Shown: in pieces, positions 1 through 11,350 of the stretch
Position numbering within the stretch: position 1 is the first letter of the stretch
How the letters are laid out: each line of letters starts with the position of its first letter
NCBI GenBank assembly: GCA_905250025.1
Contig: CAJNOJ010000013.1
Span: 1 to 64,000, forward strand
Source: Adineta ricciae
Lineage: Eukaryota > Rotifera > Eurotatoria > Adinetida > Adinetidae
Length of the DNA stretch: 64,000 nucleotides
Reading direction: 5' to 3'
The notes under the pieces: generated by a model
Seen by the model: the letters and a program-made list of their open reading frames with translations, nothing else
What the model was told of the DNA's origin: nothing
Database searches by the model: none
Translations under genes and position numbers: made by a program

Positions 1-143
1 AAGAAGAAAAACTCAACACGAATTCTAAATGACAGGAAATGCATGCGACACGGCATGAATCAAAGAAGAATAAAGTTAATCACGTTTCTCCTTTCTATTT
101 TATCGATAATGATGACGAGCATTATTGTACGATATGGTTTCAT

Positions 144-778
144 TCACCTTCTACTCAAAATCTTGTCTAAACGCTTTCGTTCACTAGGTGTTAACGTCTC
201 TGCAGGAAATTTTTGAAGAAATTGAAGATCTGATTGCCATTGATCGGGATTGAGTAATGCTTCTAAGTAAATCCCCTCGAGAGCCGATGGTTGTGCAGCT
301 ATTACATCTTTCATATACTTGATCTGCTCTTCTAACGAAGATCTTTCATGAGTTGTAACTGTTAATTGTGGTGATGATTGATATTCATCGAAGTTCTTTA
401 TATTCGAAAAGATATTGATTTGATGTTCAAATGACAAATACGTACACGTTTAGTTTCGATAAGATCGTTGAGAAGAATATAAGGATGGTTATGTAAGCGT
501 TGCTTTGCTAGTTGAAGGAAATCATCTGATTGCGATTCTATATTATTTGTCTCTGAAGTTTTATTTGCATATATTGTATTCAAATAATCAGGTAAATCTT
601 TTTCAATGGTACTTGCATACAACTTCATATCTTTGAAACAATCTAGCATTTCACTCAATCTATTTACTTTCATTGCTCGTTCCAGTGTCTTGGCTGTACC
701 GGTTAGATTGTTATTCGTCGAATGCATGTTAATTTGTACAAACAGGAAAAACGCGCTTAAAAAATATATTCGATACAT
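144..778 (-). CDS. Secreted protein of unknown function (2 exons, possibly continuing past the left edge)
   Basis: Two minus-strand open segments join in frame. Exon 1 starts at the ATG at 778 and runs to about 442. A donor reading GTACGT leads to an acceptor near 390, and exon 2 opens with the residues NFDEYQSSPQ. The first 18 or so residues (MYRIYFLSAFFLFVQINM) are hydrophobic and look like a signal peptide. The rest is helical and charged, with no cysteines of note. The region around IEKDLPDYLNT and the later HNHP motif faintly recall the N-terminal domain of prolyl 4-hydroxylase alpha subunits, but I could not align it well enough to name it. The TGA at 144 may be the true stop. Alternatively GTGAATG just before it may be a donor, and the gene would then continue beyond position 1. 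Confidence 0.5.
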
Positions 779-1125
779 GCTCTGATAATGATCGTTGGAA
801 TTTTCGATCCGATATCATTTCGATCCCTTAGGGTATATTCCTCTTACGTAAGATATTATCACAACGAAAGGGAAAAGTCAACAGAATGAATAGTATTCTA
901 TGTATTCAATACAGTTTAATTGAATAAAAGTCTTCATCGTTTGTACGACAGATTGCTATTATTTTTGAATGTACACATATAAATTCAGTAAAAGAATATA
1001 ACGTGGAAGAAAAATTTGCATGCTCAATCAATGCCCTCTATTTCTTGAGTAAGAAGAACAGGTAAATACATGTAAGAAAGAAAAAAGATTCGTTTGACTA
1101 TTGCGTCTACATCACATTCATAACT
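779..1125. other. Intergenic spacer between divergent genes
   Basis: This 347-bp AT-rich stretch separates the minus-strand secreted protein from the plus-strand zinc-finger gene, so it should hold both promoters. I see no reading frame of note and no clear TATA box or repeat. Confidence 0.5.
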
Positions 1126-1866
1126 ATGGCAACAACATCTCTATGTCCCGATTGTGATAAACAAGAAGGTATCGTACCTTGTCTGGGATGTAAGAAGATT
1201 TTTTGTGTTAAACACTTTCAAACTCATCGTCAGAATCTTTCGGTTGAATTGGACAATGTCGTTACACGACGAAATACCTTACAAGAATATTATTATGAAA
1301 CCATTGTTCCGACATTTGATCCAACGAAATTCGGTGCTTGGAATACAGTCGATGAATGGGAACAGAAAATGCACGAACAAGTGAGACAAACTGCAGATGA
1401 AGCAAGAAAGCAACTAGATGCATTTTCTAAACAAGCACGAAACAAGATCGAGCATCAACTGAACGCAATAACTGAAACGATTCAACAGAAAATGGAGCGA
1501 GAAAATTTTGTTGAGGAAGATATAGAACAATTAACTAATAAAATCGATCGAATTGATGAAGGAATTCAGAATAATAAGTACCATCCTCCAATTGAAGTGA
1601 CTTCTGAGCCAATCGATTGGAAAACTGCGATACAAATCAAACTTATTACAGAAAATGGTACAAAACCTGAAAAACAAGAACCAATAGTTATCCCACCGCC
1701 TTCGTCTGCGGTTGCAATAACAACGAAATCGGATTATCCACGATCGCTCCAACGAAAATGCTTTACTTGTGGAACAGATACATGGCAAAAAGAATGTAAA
1801 TGTTGTAGTCAAGTGTACTGTGGTTGGCATTTGAAACGACATGCTGTCAGTTCGAAAAAACATTGA
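1126..1866 (+). CDS. B-box-like zinc-finger/coiled-coil protein, 246 aa, intronless
   Basis: The single exon runs from the ATG at 1126 to TGA. Residues 7-33 carry a zinc-binding pattern C-x2-C-x7-C-x2-C-x4-C-x2-H-x3-H, with the motif CLGCKKIFCVKHFQTH, like a B-box. Residues 38-140 are charged and predicted helical, probably a coiled coil (the RQTADEARKQLDAFSKQ region). A proline-rich linker around IVIPPPSSAV follows. A second cysteine/histidine cluster lies at the C-terminus, CFTCGTDTW then CKCCSQVYCGWHLKRH. The layout resembles the N-terminal half of TRIM proteins without a RING or NHL domain. A protein-protein interaction or ubiquitin-related role is only an inference. The gene lacks introns, unlike most of its neighbours. 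Confidence 0.75.
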   Translation: MATTSLCPDCDKQEGIVPCLGCKKIFCVKHFQTHRQNLSVELDNVVTRRNTLQEYYYETIVPTFDPTKFGAWNTVDEWEQKMHEQVRQTADEARKQLDAFSKQARNKIEHQLNAITETIQQKMERENFVEEDIEQLTNKIDRIDEGIQNNKYHPPIEVTSEPIDWKTAIQIKLITENGTKPEKQEPIVIPPPSSAVAITTKSDYPRSLQRKCFTCGTDTWQKECKCCSQVYCGWHLKRHAVSSKKH

Positions 1867-1976
1867 TTGAATCTATTTTCTCGAAAATATAAAATTTATT
1901 TTCATTGACAGAAATTTCACAGCGAAATATAGTATCAGTGATTATTGACATCAATTCCGAAACAGAGTGTAGACGT

Positions 1977-2079
1977 GCTGTGATGGCCGAGTGGTTAAGG
2001 CGTCTGACTTGAATCACAAAGTGTCGAGACAAGCTATCAGATGGGTTCTCCCGCGTAGGTTCGAATCCTACTCGCAGCG
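1977..2079 (+). tRNA. tRNA-Ser (anticodon UGA) with a 22-nt intron, copy 1
   Basis: The sequence folds as a class II tRNA. The acceptor stem pairs GCTGTGA with TCGCAGC (one G-T pair), discriminator G. The D-arm is GCC...GGC and the anticodon stem TCTGA/TCAGA encloses the loop CTTGAAA. A long variable arm GGTTCTCC is present, and the T-arm is GTAGG-TTCGAAT-CCTAC. The anticodon TGA is at 2010-2012. An intron of about 22 nt (2014-2035) sits one base 3' of the anticodon, the standard eukaryotic position. A T-run after 2080 can serve as the Pol III terminator. The variable arm and anticodon loop match tRNA-Ser(UGA). Confidence 0.93.
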
Positions 2080-2530
2080 TTCCTTTTTTTTTCCTTTGCG
2101 TGTTCTTCCTTCTACCAATTGGTAATAATGACTCCCTGTAAGAACATCAAACAACACTAGTGCAAGCTTTATTGCTTTATTATTCAACTAGACACTATTA
2201 GGTTCATTGTATCCTGTATAAATGAAGATACAATTTCTATCTCTCTATTAAACAATGCATACTTTTAGAAATAATTTATAGTACATAGATATGAAATGTC
2301 ATTGTTTTCTGCTTTAGTGTATCAACATGAAAATAAATTTGTAACTAATAGTTCTAACAAAATAGATTTATTGCAGTGTCAATGTGATTATATATCATGA
2401 TAATGATATTGCATACGAAAATATTGATTTTTATGATTAATTTCCCTCTTGATTGGTGTTGTACAAAGGCAAATCTTGCTGTGACATTGAATGTCGTCTA
2501 GTAATCGATCTAATTCGAATAATCCAACAT
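2080..2530. other. Spacer between the two tRNA-Ser genes
   Basis: This 451-bp AT-rich spacer begins with a T-run, the likely Pol III terminator of the first tRNA. I found no coding signal. The flanks of the two tRNA genes share little beyond the T-run, so any duplication that made the pair is old or limited to the genes. Confidence 0.45.
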
Positions 2531-2633
2531 GCTGTGATGGCCGAGTGGTTAAGGCGTCTGACTTGAATCACAACGTGTCGAAACAAGTTATCAGATGGGT
2601 TCTCCCGCGTAGGTTCGAATCCTACTCGCAGCG
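2531..2633 (+). tRNA. tRNA-Ser (anticodon UGA) with a 22-nt intron, copy 2
   Basis: This is a second tRNA-Ser(UGA) in the same orientation, 554 bp downstream of the first. The mature tRNA sequence is identical to copy 1. The intron (2568-2589) differs from copy 1 at three positions, so substitutions are confined to the part that is spliced out. A T-rich terminator follows directly. Plus- and minus-strand reading frames over this gene are shadows of the tRNA. Confidence 0.93.
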
Positions 2634-3527
2634 TTCCTTTTTTCATTCCATTTTCTTCATTTTTTGGGTACAACTATTTATAGAACTCGTCGACACGAAC
2701 TGTCATATTTGCCAATCATTTTGGTAAACAGTTTACCATTTACATTGTTAATATTGTAACTTTAGTTAGACTACTTTTATTGCAGAATTTTCTACTGACA
2801 ACGTACGAAATGTAAACAGACGGCGATTTATATCAAAAAGACAATCAAGGATAAATTACAATGTCTGCGTTGATCAGACATATAAAAATAGTTTAAAAGG
2901 ACTTATTTGATAATCGAACACCACCATATGGCTTCTTTTAGGACGGTGGCGTCTAGTTGATAGCAAAAAGATTTGTTTATACAAATTGAATGATCTCGTA
3001 ATTGTTACATAAACGGACGGAGTACAACAAATAACTGAAACAAAGGTCTCATAAAATAAATAAATAAATAAATAAAACCTAATAACCTCTAGATGTCATA
3101 TGTACTAATTCATCAGTCCTTAAGTTATCAACAGTTTATTACAAACTAACTGAGATGGCTAGTGTTTCCCATTTTTGTTTTATGAAAAACAAGAAGCTTT
3201 CGTTGTTTTCTACTGTCATTACTATTCGGAGTCTATTAGAATGTAAATTTCGAAAAACAATAGACTCATTTCTGAATGAAATGCCAGAAAACATTCAATC
3301 CAGACATGTCTGTCAGTCAGATCAAGCACTATTCGTATTTCACTATGTATTCATTGATACATAGAAAAGATAACTTAGAATTGTATTACACTATGTTGAA
3401 AATGTGTTGTTTTTCTTTTCGGCAAAATATTTTCAAAGTCAAAACATCATTTTTGTCATATAATTTAAAAAAGAAAGATTATTAATATAACAATAAAAAT
3501 ACATTTATTATTTGCTCTTTTTTTTTT
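2634..3527. other. Intergenic region with a short AAAT microsatellite
   Basis: This AT-rich stretch has no convincing gene. Two short plus-strand frames between 3155 and 3485 overlap each other, have no recognisable domain or splice partners, and look random. The downstream end (about 3504-3509) holds TTTATT, the reverse of the polyadenylation signal AATAAA for the minus-strand GPCR. Confidence 0.45.
3053..3076. repeat. AAAT tetranucleotide microsatellite
   Basis: Six consecutive AAAT units are visible, a simple repeat in an otherwise AT-rich spacer. Confidence 0.8.
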
Positions 3528-5285
3528 CTACGCATATAACATGTTAGTCTTTTGAAGCATTGCTTGAGTCGGTAATGAAGAGTATGCTACGACTGGTGAT
3601 CTTTCACTATGCTTGAGTCGTCGATGTGGTTTATCAATCTTAATACTAGATTGTGTACCCACTGTAATATGACAAGAACTACTGTTGTCTATTGATGAGT
3701 TTTGTTCAGTAATAGATTCTTGTTGCTCCGATTTTGGTAGTAGTTCTGTGGTTAAGCGTGACGATGACGAAAACGCACCGTCGCCGCCGGCAGTTGACAT
3801 TCCAGTTGTTTGATGCATTTGTGAATAGTGTGAAACTGATGATCTAATCATGTAGTCACCCTGTTGAAATTTGGCATTTGAAATATTCGTGATATTTCCT
3901 GTTGGACGTCGATTGCGTAGACTATCGTTGAGTCGACAGCGGCGTCGTTTTGAATAACGGCAACAGAGTAGATCGATAAATGATGAACGGAAGTTCTTTG
4001 ACATAAAACCATATAGAATCGGATTTGTACACTAAAAATAGATGACACAACAGGTCAAATCTCTTTTCGAACACTACACATACGGAATTCAGATAGGCAA
4101 AAACGTTTGCAAATGTTGTCAATATATCCATGTAAGTTTCAAAGTCATGACTAGTATTCTGCGAAAGAATAACATTTGAAATAAAAGATAATTGCATTAA
4201 AAACCAGCAAAAGGCATATGTTAAAACTACGGCTAAGATCATTCGTGTCGCACGTCGTTTACTTTTGCCGACAGATTGACCTCGCGCTCCACGTAAGAAC
4301 TTCAGCATGAGTCCATAGAGAATCACAATGATTGTCAATGGAAGGGCATACAAAAACACCACAAAACCAAGCCAATAAAAGCTGGCTTCAATAGGTAGGA
4401 CGTGTGGAGGTGACCTTAAAGGTGTTACATCTGTATGGTTGTAGTTGATAAGAAATGTCGTCGAGGAATTGCGCATCGGAATATAGGTCAAATTCAATGG
4501 GAAAGTTTCCGTGGGTTCAGCAGATGGTTGCAAATAATGTAGCAGGCAATACATCGATACCGGTGATCCATTTCCACCAAATCGAATCACCGTAAATAAT
4601 GAACCAATAATCATCGATAGACTAACGCCAATCAACCATAAAGCTCTATGAATGGAAGAAAAACAAAGGAAGCGTGAAGCATTTCTTTTGCCTATTTGAC
4701 ATCGCTTGAGAAACTCGCTGACTTACATAATCCAAATTGTTGTGTTTCTCGTCGTTCGATAATTTCCAATCGAATCAATTGCATGAACGACAGCAAGGTA
4801 ACGATCAACTGACATGAATACAAGCAAATAGATACTCATAAAAGCAGATAAATGATTGATGAATTGTGCTAAAATACCAAGAACAAGTGAGAAAACAATC
4901 GTTTTCTGTTTTGGGAAAATTCCAACAAAAAAGCAAAACATAATGAATGTATGTCTTTGTTCGCCTATTTACCTAATTTACAACCGAATTCAGCAAATGG
5001 CCAACGACCGAAAAAGCTGAATAGGGTCGTCGGAATACAAACAATAATGAACAATACATCAGCAAGTGCTAAATTAAATATTAATAGATTTGTTGGTGTT
5101 TGCATGCCCTTGTTAAGTCCTATGCCGATTAGTACCAATGAATTGCCAATTAATCCCAAGACAAAAAATGTACTAAATAAGCATATCTTCAGAATGCCAA
5201 GTTTTAAGTCATCATGTTCAGTGGCATCGCTATAAGAGTCCGCTCGTAGTGTACTATTCAAACTTTCGTGCAAGTTAAACTCCAT
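3528..5285 (-). CDS. Class A neuropeptide GPCR, galanin/allatostatin-A receptor-like
   Basis: Four exons join in frame: 5285-4973, 4868-4727, 4645-4084 and 4031-3528, giving 506 residues. Seven membrane segments are readable. TM1 contains GLIGNSLVL and TM2 NLALADVLFI. The extracellular loop WPFAEFGC holds the TM3-side disulphide cysteine. TM3 ends in DRY (residues 126-128) followed by LAVVHAIDS. TM4 has ALWLIGVSL, and TM7 ends in NPILY (residues 342-346) before the helix-8 motif MSKNFRSSF. The WPF loop, the DRYLAVVH stretch and the TM6/TM7 pattern fit the galanin/allatostatin-A/somatostatin branch of rhodopsin-type receptors. The cytoplasmic tail is about 160 residues, basic then Ser/Thr-rich, with a cysteine pair (LLCC) suited to palmitoylation. 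The N-terminus carries one N-glycosylation site (NST). The exact ligand cannot be read from the sequence. AATAAA lies about 20 bp beyond the stop. Confidence 0.88.
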
Positions 5286-8200
5286 TTGGTATGATTAGCA
5301 TGAACGTTACACTAGATTAAATCACGTCGCTTCGATAAACATAGGTAATTGTCGAAGGAACAGTCATCGAGAGATATAGAGAACAAGAATAAACCAACGA
5401 TAATAATCTAAAAGAAATAGTTTATATTGCGATGGTATCTATCATGCATTAGACGAGGTTCCTAAGTAATTATCAGAAGACAAATATCGATCTATCTGCT
5501 AAAACGACTTAATTCGCTGAAAGAATTTTTGTCTAAGAAAGAGCAGAAAGAAGAAATATCTATTTTGCTCGTCAAAAACACATGATGCACGCACTAGTAA
5601 TACCATGATCTCTCGTTTTCAATAGGGCATCGTTTCCTATTCCATTAGCAAATCCAAACGCTATGATTACAATAGTCATACTGTTTAGGATAACAATGGC
5701 AGCATAGTAATAGAAGTGTTGAAAGAAATAGTGGCATGAGAGGAAAGAAAAGAAGGAAAGAAAAACTAGCAGCTCATTGTTTAGTTTCTAATACGAAAAT
5801 AGAAATTTGAATATCTTAATGAGTACATAGATATTCTTCTCAGATTTACTCACAAATTGATCTATACCTGAGATGAATAAATATATGTTTGTCTAAACTA
5901 TCAAGCGACAAAATGACATCTGGTTGTAGTGAATCTGTATTTATCATTAGTAACAACCAAAGAGAGAGAGAGAAGAAGAAAAAGCACAACGAGTCAAACA
6001 TCAGATAGATGAAGAGGAATAATTAGGTTTTTCTGAAGTTTTTTTTTCGCCATGTATGTCTAGCTAGTTTTCATTTCGGAAGAGATAGTTGAGTGGATGA
6101 TTCGTCTTTCAAGATCATCCATCTTACTTTGTTATAATCAGAAAAATCAGCACAGAAAAATAAAAAATAATTATTATTCTTCTATCTCATTATCATATTA
6201 ATATAGAACATGAAATTAATTCGCTGACGTCTACCGGATGTGAAGACTTTGAAAAAAAAGGACGCGCCTAGATGTATTTTTTAAAGTTCGAATAGCAACG
6301 ACTCGCTAATGAATTATCTGCACTCGAACGTCGTCAATGACGATGATGATGGAGGTTGATGGATTATGAGGGAAAAAGTTTTCCTCAGATAGACTTTCAA
6401 TTACCTTCAAATGTCAACAAAGAAATCTCGAGATAACTAGATCGATGAGAACAGCTAATTTGTTTTACAGACACTTCCTAGAGGACAGGTAGAGAATTTT
6501 GTGCTAATGTTTGATTTGTTCTTCAACTAATCTATTTCTCTGCTAATCGATCGAGCTCGACATTATCAAGTTGAATAACAGTAGTAGACAAAAAGAAAAG
6601 TGATGTGTTATATATCACTCAGCCATTTTTTTTCTCGTACTCACTGATTATGTTTATATCTATTTGGACAGATTATTGGAACATACATATATACACACAC
6701 GTCATTCATGCCAGAAGTTACTATTTTTCTCACTCGTATACTCCAGTCGTCATCCCTCGCTTAGCCAATTGTTCAAATAACGGACAGCTGCTCTCTATTT
6801 TCTGACATGCCGATATAAATCCATCGGTTTCTTTTTTTCTTTCGTGCTCTCTCGCTCTTTTTCTCTTTCCCTGCTGATCTCGTTTGTTTTAACATACAAT
6901 GAGCTGGGACGACAATAATGTTCTTTCACATTACTCAAACTTTCCTTTTGGTAATAGAGAATCACTGTAAGAGAGAACCAGATGAGAATATCACTACTGT
7001 TGTTTAGAGACAAACTAATCGAATGAAAACAGACAATATGCTTGAAGATAGAAGAAAAAGAGAAAGATATGCGTATATATACATAGCATAATCTAACATT
7101 ATGGATGCATGAAAATTTTCATCAACGATCGTTTTCATCTCCAAGATGGATACCTTCTTTAATCAATACTGTCATTCAACGATACATCGAGAATGTTTTT
7201 CAATGATTGTCTGGTTATCATTATAACTAAATAGATGAGGCTAGTAGACAAGCATCGACAACACACAAAAAAAGCATAATCTCGAATAATTTGAGATATA
7301 TGTTCTATCTATAATTTCTTCGGGGCATTGACGATGTTGATTAAACGAATAGTTACTTTTTTATAGCAGCTATGAATAAGATAAGCAAATCAATCTAAAA
7401 AAAAAGAGTACTGCTTAGGATGAAGATGATGTTTCTTATTCATATTCATATGAATAGATGTTTTTGAGTTTAATTAATGAACTGAAGTAAATTGAACAAG
7501 CATGCGACAGATCTAAATGATACTTATGTGTCTTATTCGAGTAGTCTAATCAAATGGAACGGCTTGGCCCTTGTGCAATGTTTGTGCATTGAAAAGAACA
7601 AAACTTGTATAACTGAATATTTGAAAGAAGAGAGAGAATGTTTTTTTCTTCATACATAGAGACAAGAAAGAAAAGACGAATGACTCAATTTCCTTAAGCC
7701 AGAACAATTTGATTATCCTAAAACGATAAAGACAGTTCATCGGCAATACTGAGAACGATGCGCTAGTGTTTTCTTTTTTTTTCGTGCGCAAACACAGTTC
7801 CTTTGTGTGTCTCACTGCTATCGATATTCTCGAACGATACAAACGTTGAATACAGGCACGTGAGGATGAAGAATAACGACTCAGTTGTTTTTTTTTCTTT
7901 CTTCTTCTATCAGAGACAATAGTCATTTATCAGCCGTTGTGTCGTTCCATTCTTTTGCTTTTCTATTCAGATATTTGATTTGCAAAACTTACAGAATATC
8001 TTGAGAACATATTTGAAAGATTTCCAGTATTATTAATATTGATCGATCAACAAATAGAACGAGTCTATGTTGGCTCATTTGAATAAATGATCGAGTTTTC
8101 TTTTGTTAATCATGTTGTTAGAAAGAAATAACCCTTGAGTTAGTGAACAATAACAAGACAGAGAAGAGAAAAGAAAACTTCACGGTTCACGTCAGCAACA

Positions 8201-9728
8201 ATACGAAAAAGAACGATCTTATACGAATGTTCACAGATATAGTTATGAAAACTAATCTGTTCACCATTAGCAAAATAAGAAAAACGATATCCTCTAATGG
8301 ATGATGTAAGATCTTAATTCTAAGTCATGAATATTCGAGATGGATTAGTTCATGTGACAAATGAGATTACATCATTGAGCAAACTATCCAGCGATATACA
8401 GATTGTTTTTCTGTAAATTCGAGATGACAAAACGGTTTTGGCAAGATGAACGATGAGTTTGTCGATCGAATTAATTATTTCACAGAAATATTGTCGATTT
8501 TTTCATGTTAACATTAACAACATTGATTTGCATAATCGGCATATTATGATGGTCTTTTTTTATTAAATACAGACGTGTCTGGAGTTCTGTTTTGTGTTCT
8601 TGTGTGGAACGTTCAACTTAATGTAAAATTTATTTCAAGAGAAGTATGTAAATTGTCGGAATGTTTCAGAAAAATGTTGGGTAGTTGACAGCCCCCACAG
8701 ACGGATTTGTTTTTTATTTAAGATGATTTTTTTTGTTGTTATGCAAAAAGCATTTGACCAAATGCTCTTGAAATACCATCCAGCTGTTGCTTTCTTTCCT
8801 TTGGTGTTCAAAGATCGAAAACAGTGAGATACACTTCATAAATCGTAGGTTCAACTAATATTTTTGTTGAGATTAACGTGAACTTAGCTGTTTTGTGAAA
8901 TCAGTATGCTGATGAGTTTATAAAACATATTCTCTTTTATAATGTTGGTATTGCGTTTAGCAGAATTTCAAAAGCAGATCTCAGCGATCAACTAAAGGTC
9001 AACTTGTATAATGATTCGATAGAAAATAAAGACATTCGATTTCAGTACAACTAGCATGAATCAGATACCATTTTCAACTTTATTCTGCAAAATAATTTGT
9101 ATAGCCGAAGTCTACTGTTTCGCGATATATCAACAGAATAATAAAAGTACGTCAATTGATACATTTTGGTTTCTATGAAGCTCTACCAACAAACAAACAA
9201 AATGATTCATTTCCAAGTAAACATTTTCAATTCAATCATCATCAACTAAGAAAAATAGACTGAAATAAATATCCACACAACCTGACTGATTCCCAAGAAT
9301 ATACTTTTTGAATCAGCGATTACCGTGATATTAGAAATGCACTTGCAGTCTTCTACTAACGTGAATCAGCTTGTGTAAAACTATCGCACACTCTTCCATG
9401 TTATACAAATGTCTTTCTATACTTTTGCATTTATACATAATTGATCAAATACAATATAAGAAATCATACAATCATTCCGATATATCGTGCAAAGTTTGCG
9501 AGAAACAGAAAAAGAAAAGTTATATCCTTAAAGGTATACAGTTAAGCGTGCAAAATGTACACCTGGATATCAAACAAATGGAATGAGAAAGAGAAAAAAA
9601 AGCCGAATCGATCTACATATACTCGAATACGATCGACGAGGAGTGTGTACAGAGCTATATAATTATATAAATGTGAAATATTTCCTGATTATTCATCATT
9701 TGACGTTGATTTTGCTTGCAAGTGTAAG
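5286..9728. other. Large gene-poor interval
   Basis: This 4.4-kb stretch between the GPCR and the cysteine protease shows no credible coding exon on either strand. The longest frame (7546-7926, minus) is low-complexity Lys/Ser/Phe-rich and arises from T- and A-rich runs. Short GA-rich tracts (for example around 5960-5990) and poly-T runs are scattered through it. It lies upstream of both flanking genes, so it may hold regulatory DNA for either, but I see no specific site I can defend other than the TATA-like motif near 9656. Confidence 0.4.
9656..9671 (+). promoter_or_regulatory. TATA-like promoter element of the cysteine protease gene
   Basis: The 16-base run TATATAATTATATAAA lies about 58-73 bp upstream of the protease ATG. 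That fits a TATA box with a short 5' leader. AT-rich background makes chance occurrence possible. Confidence 0.4.
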
Positions 9729-11093
9729 ATGAAGTTGCAGTGGATATTATTCTTTAGTATTTGTCTCGTTGGTTTTTCCACACCGGTGCAAGGTCTATTC
9801 AGTGGTACATCACTTCAAGATTATATTGATGGATTAGTCGACGCTGCCAAATTTAAAATACAAGGAATGGTGAGCCTTAATGACACGACGGTTGGTCGTA
9901 TGTGGTCGTATTTTAAATCAAAATATGGTCGTGTTTATTCATCATTAGGTATGAAAACGTTCTTTTAAACTCTGCCTACTTAGTTGGAATGATTTCGTTT
10001 TCTAGACGACGAGAAGCAGCGTCTCCGCATATTTCGGGATCATTTAAAATATGTCTTGGAATCTAATTTGAATGCACTGCGGACGTACGAGCTCGAATTG
10101 AATGAATTTGCCGATTGGACAATCGATGAATTCAATACTTTGAAAAAAGGTTTGACCATTTCTACTGAATTACGACGTCGACTCTCCGATAGTGAGAGTG
10201 ATGACAGCTATGATGAAGATTCCGTTCGGCGTAGCTTAGATAAACTGTACAAACATCACTATCATCAGCGACGATTAAAACGAAGTATGATCTACCGAAG
10301 ACAGCATCAAGCTCATCTTGACAGACGTGGATTTACTGATTGGCTTTGGAATTTGATCAATGCAGGTGTTGGAAACAGTAGCAGCAGCAGTAACAACAAC
10401 AACAATGCTGGCTCGTCTACAAGTTCATTCGATTGGCGCAGTAAGAACATGGTTAGTAGTGTGAAGAATCAATTGAATTGTGGATGTTGTTATGCATTTG
10501 CTACTGCTGCCGTCTTAGAAACACTTTATGCTGTCAAAACAAAATCTTCCACCGTAACTGACTTCAGTCCGCAACAAATCGCCGATTGCTCGAGCAATGG
10601 CAACAATGGTTGCAATGGTGGAAATTTTGCGCCTAGTCTTCGTTATATCTTAGGACAAGGGGGTAAGATCGCAACACTTGCTTCGTATCCCTATGCTGGA
10701 AAGAAACAATCATGTCAAACCAGTGGCCTCAATCAAGTTAATCTTGGCAACATTCAGTACGGTGCTATACCTGAAGGTGATGAAAAAGCAATGGCTAAAG
10801 CCCTTGTCGATTACGGACCAATATTCATCGGTCTTGATGCTGATTCTAAATTATTTATGTTTTACAAATCAGGTGTTTTGTCAATATCCGGTTGCCCGAC
10901 TCGTCGGCAAGATATGGACCATGCGATGGTTGCTGTCGGTTATGGTTATGATAGTGCATTGAAATTGCCATATTGGATTATAAAGAACTCCTGGGCAGAA
11001 AAATGGGGTGAGAAAGGTTACTTGCGATTAGTAAAAGATCAAAGTAATATGTGTGGAGTTGCTTCCATGGCTTATTATGCAAAATTAACTTGA
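9729..11093 (+). CDS. Papain-family (C1A, cathepsin L-like) cysteine protease precursor
   Basis: Two exons, 9729-9948 and 10006-11093, with a 57-nt intron, give 435 residues. A signal peptide covers about the first 23 residues. The I29 inhibitor propeptide follows, with WSYFKSKYGRVYSS and an ERFNIN-like helix ending in ELNEFADWT. The mature peptidase begins near FDWRSKNMVSSVKNQ. The catalytic triad is visible: Cys235 in CGCCYAFA, His379 in DHAMVAVGYG and Asn401 in IKNSWAEKWG, with the oxyanion glutamine in KNQLNCG. Two things are odd. The usual CGSCWAF is CGCCYAF. An insert of about 95 residues separates the propeptide from the mature enzyme; it holds an acidic serine stretch (SDSESDDSYDED), dibasic sites and a Ser/Asn homopolymer tract. 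It is probably secreted or lysosomal. AATAAA is at 11177. Confidence 0.9.
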
Positions 11094-11350
11094 AAAACGT
11101 GACTAAGTTACTGATTGATTGATTTGATTCTGCTGTTCACTTATCGTGTGTTCATTTACTTCTTCTTTTTCTCATGAATAAAAAAAAACAAACACCATAT
11201 CAATAATGAAAGAAAAGAACTAAAAGATAAACGAACGGTATAAATGCTACAGATCGAAAAGAAAGCTGAATCTATCGTTCACACACGAATACTAAGTAGA
11301 AAACGAACAACAGATCAGGAGTTACAATGGAACGCTGAAAAACGATCAGT

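Noticed and set aside
2437-2727. Open frames on both strands over the second tRNA
   Set aside because: They are explained by the tRNA-Ser gene; the same pseudo-peptides appear over the first tRNA.
3155-3485. Two overlapping plus-strand frames upstream of the GPCR 3' end
   Set aside because: They are in different frames over the same DNA, with no recognisable motif, signal peptide or splice context.
3848-4048. Separate minus-strand frame inside the GPCR gene
   Set aside because: It is an out-of-frame shadow of exon 4 and the preceding intron; the in-frame splice to NPILY explains the region.
7546-7926. 126-codon minus-strand frame in the gene-poor block
   Set aside because: It is low-complexity, reflects poly-A/T runs, has no domain and no neighbouring exons in phase.
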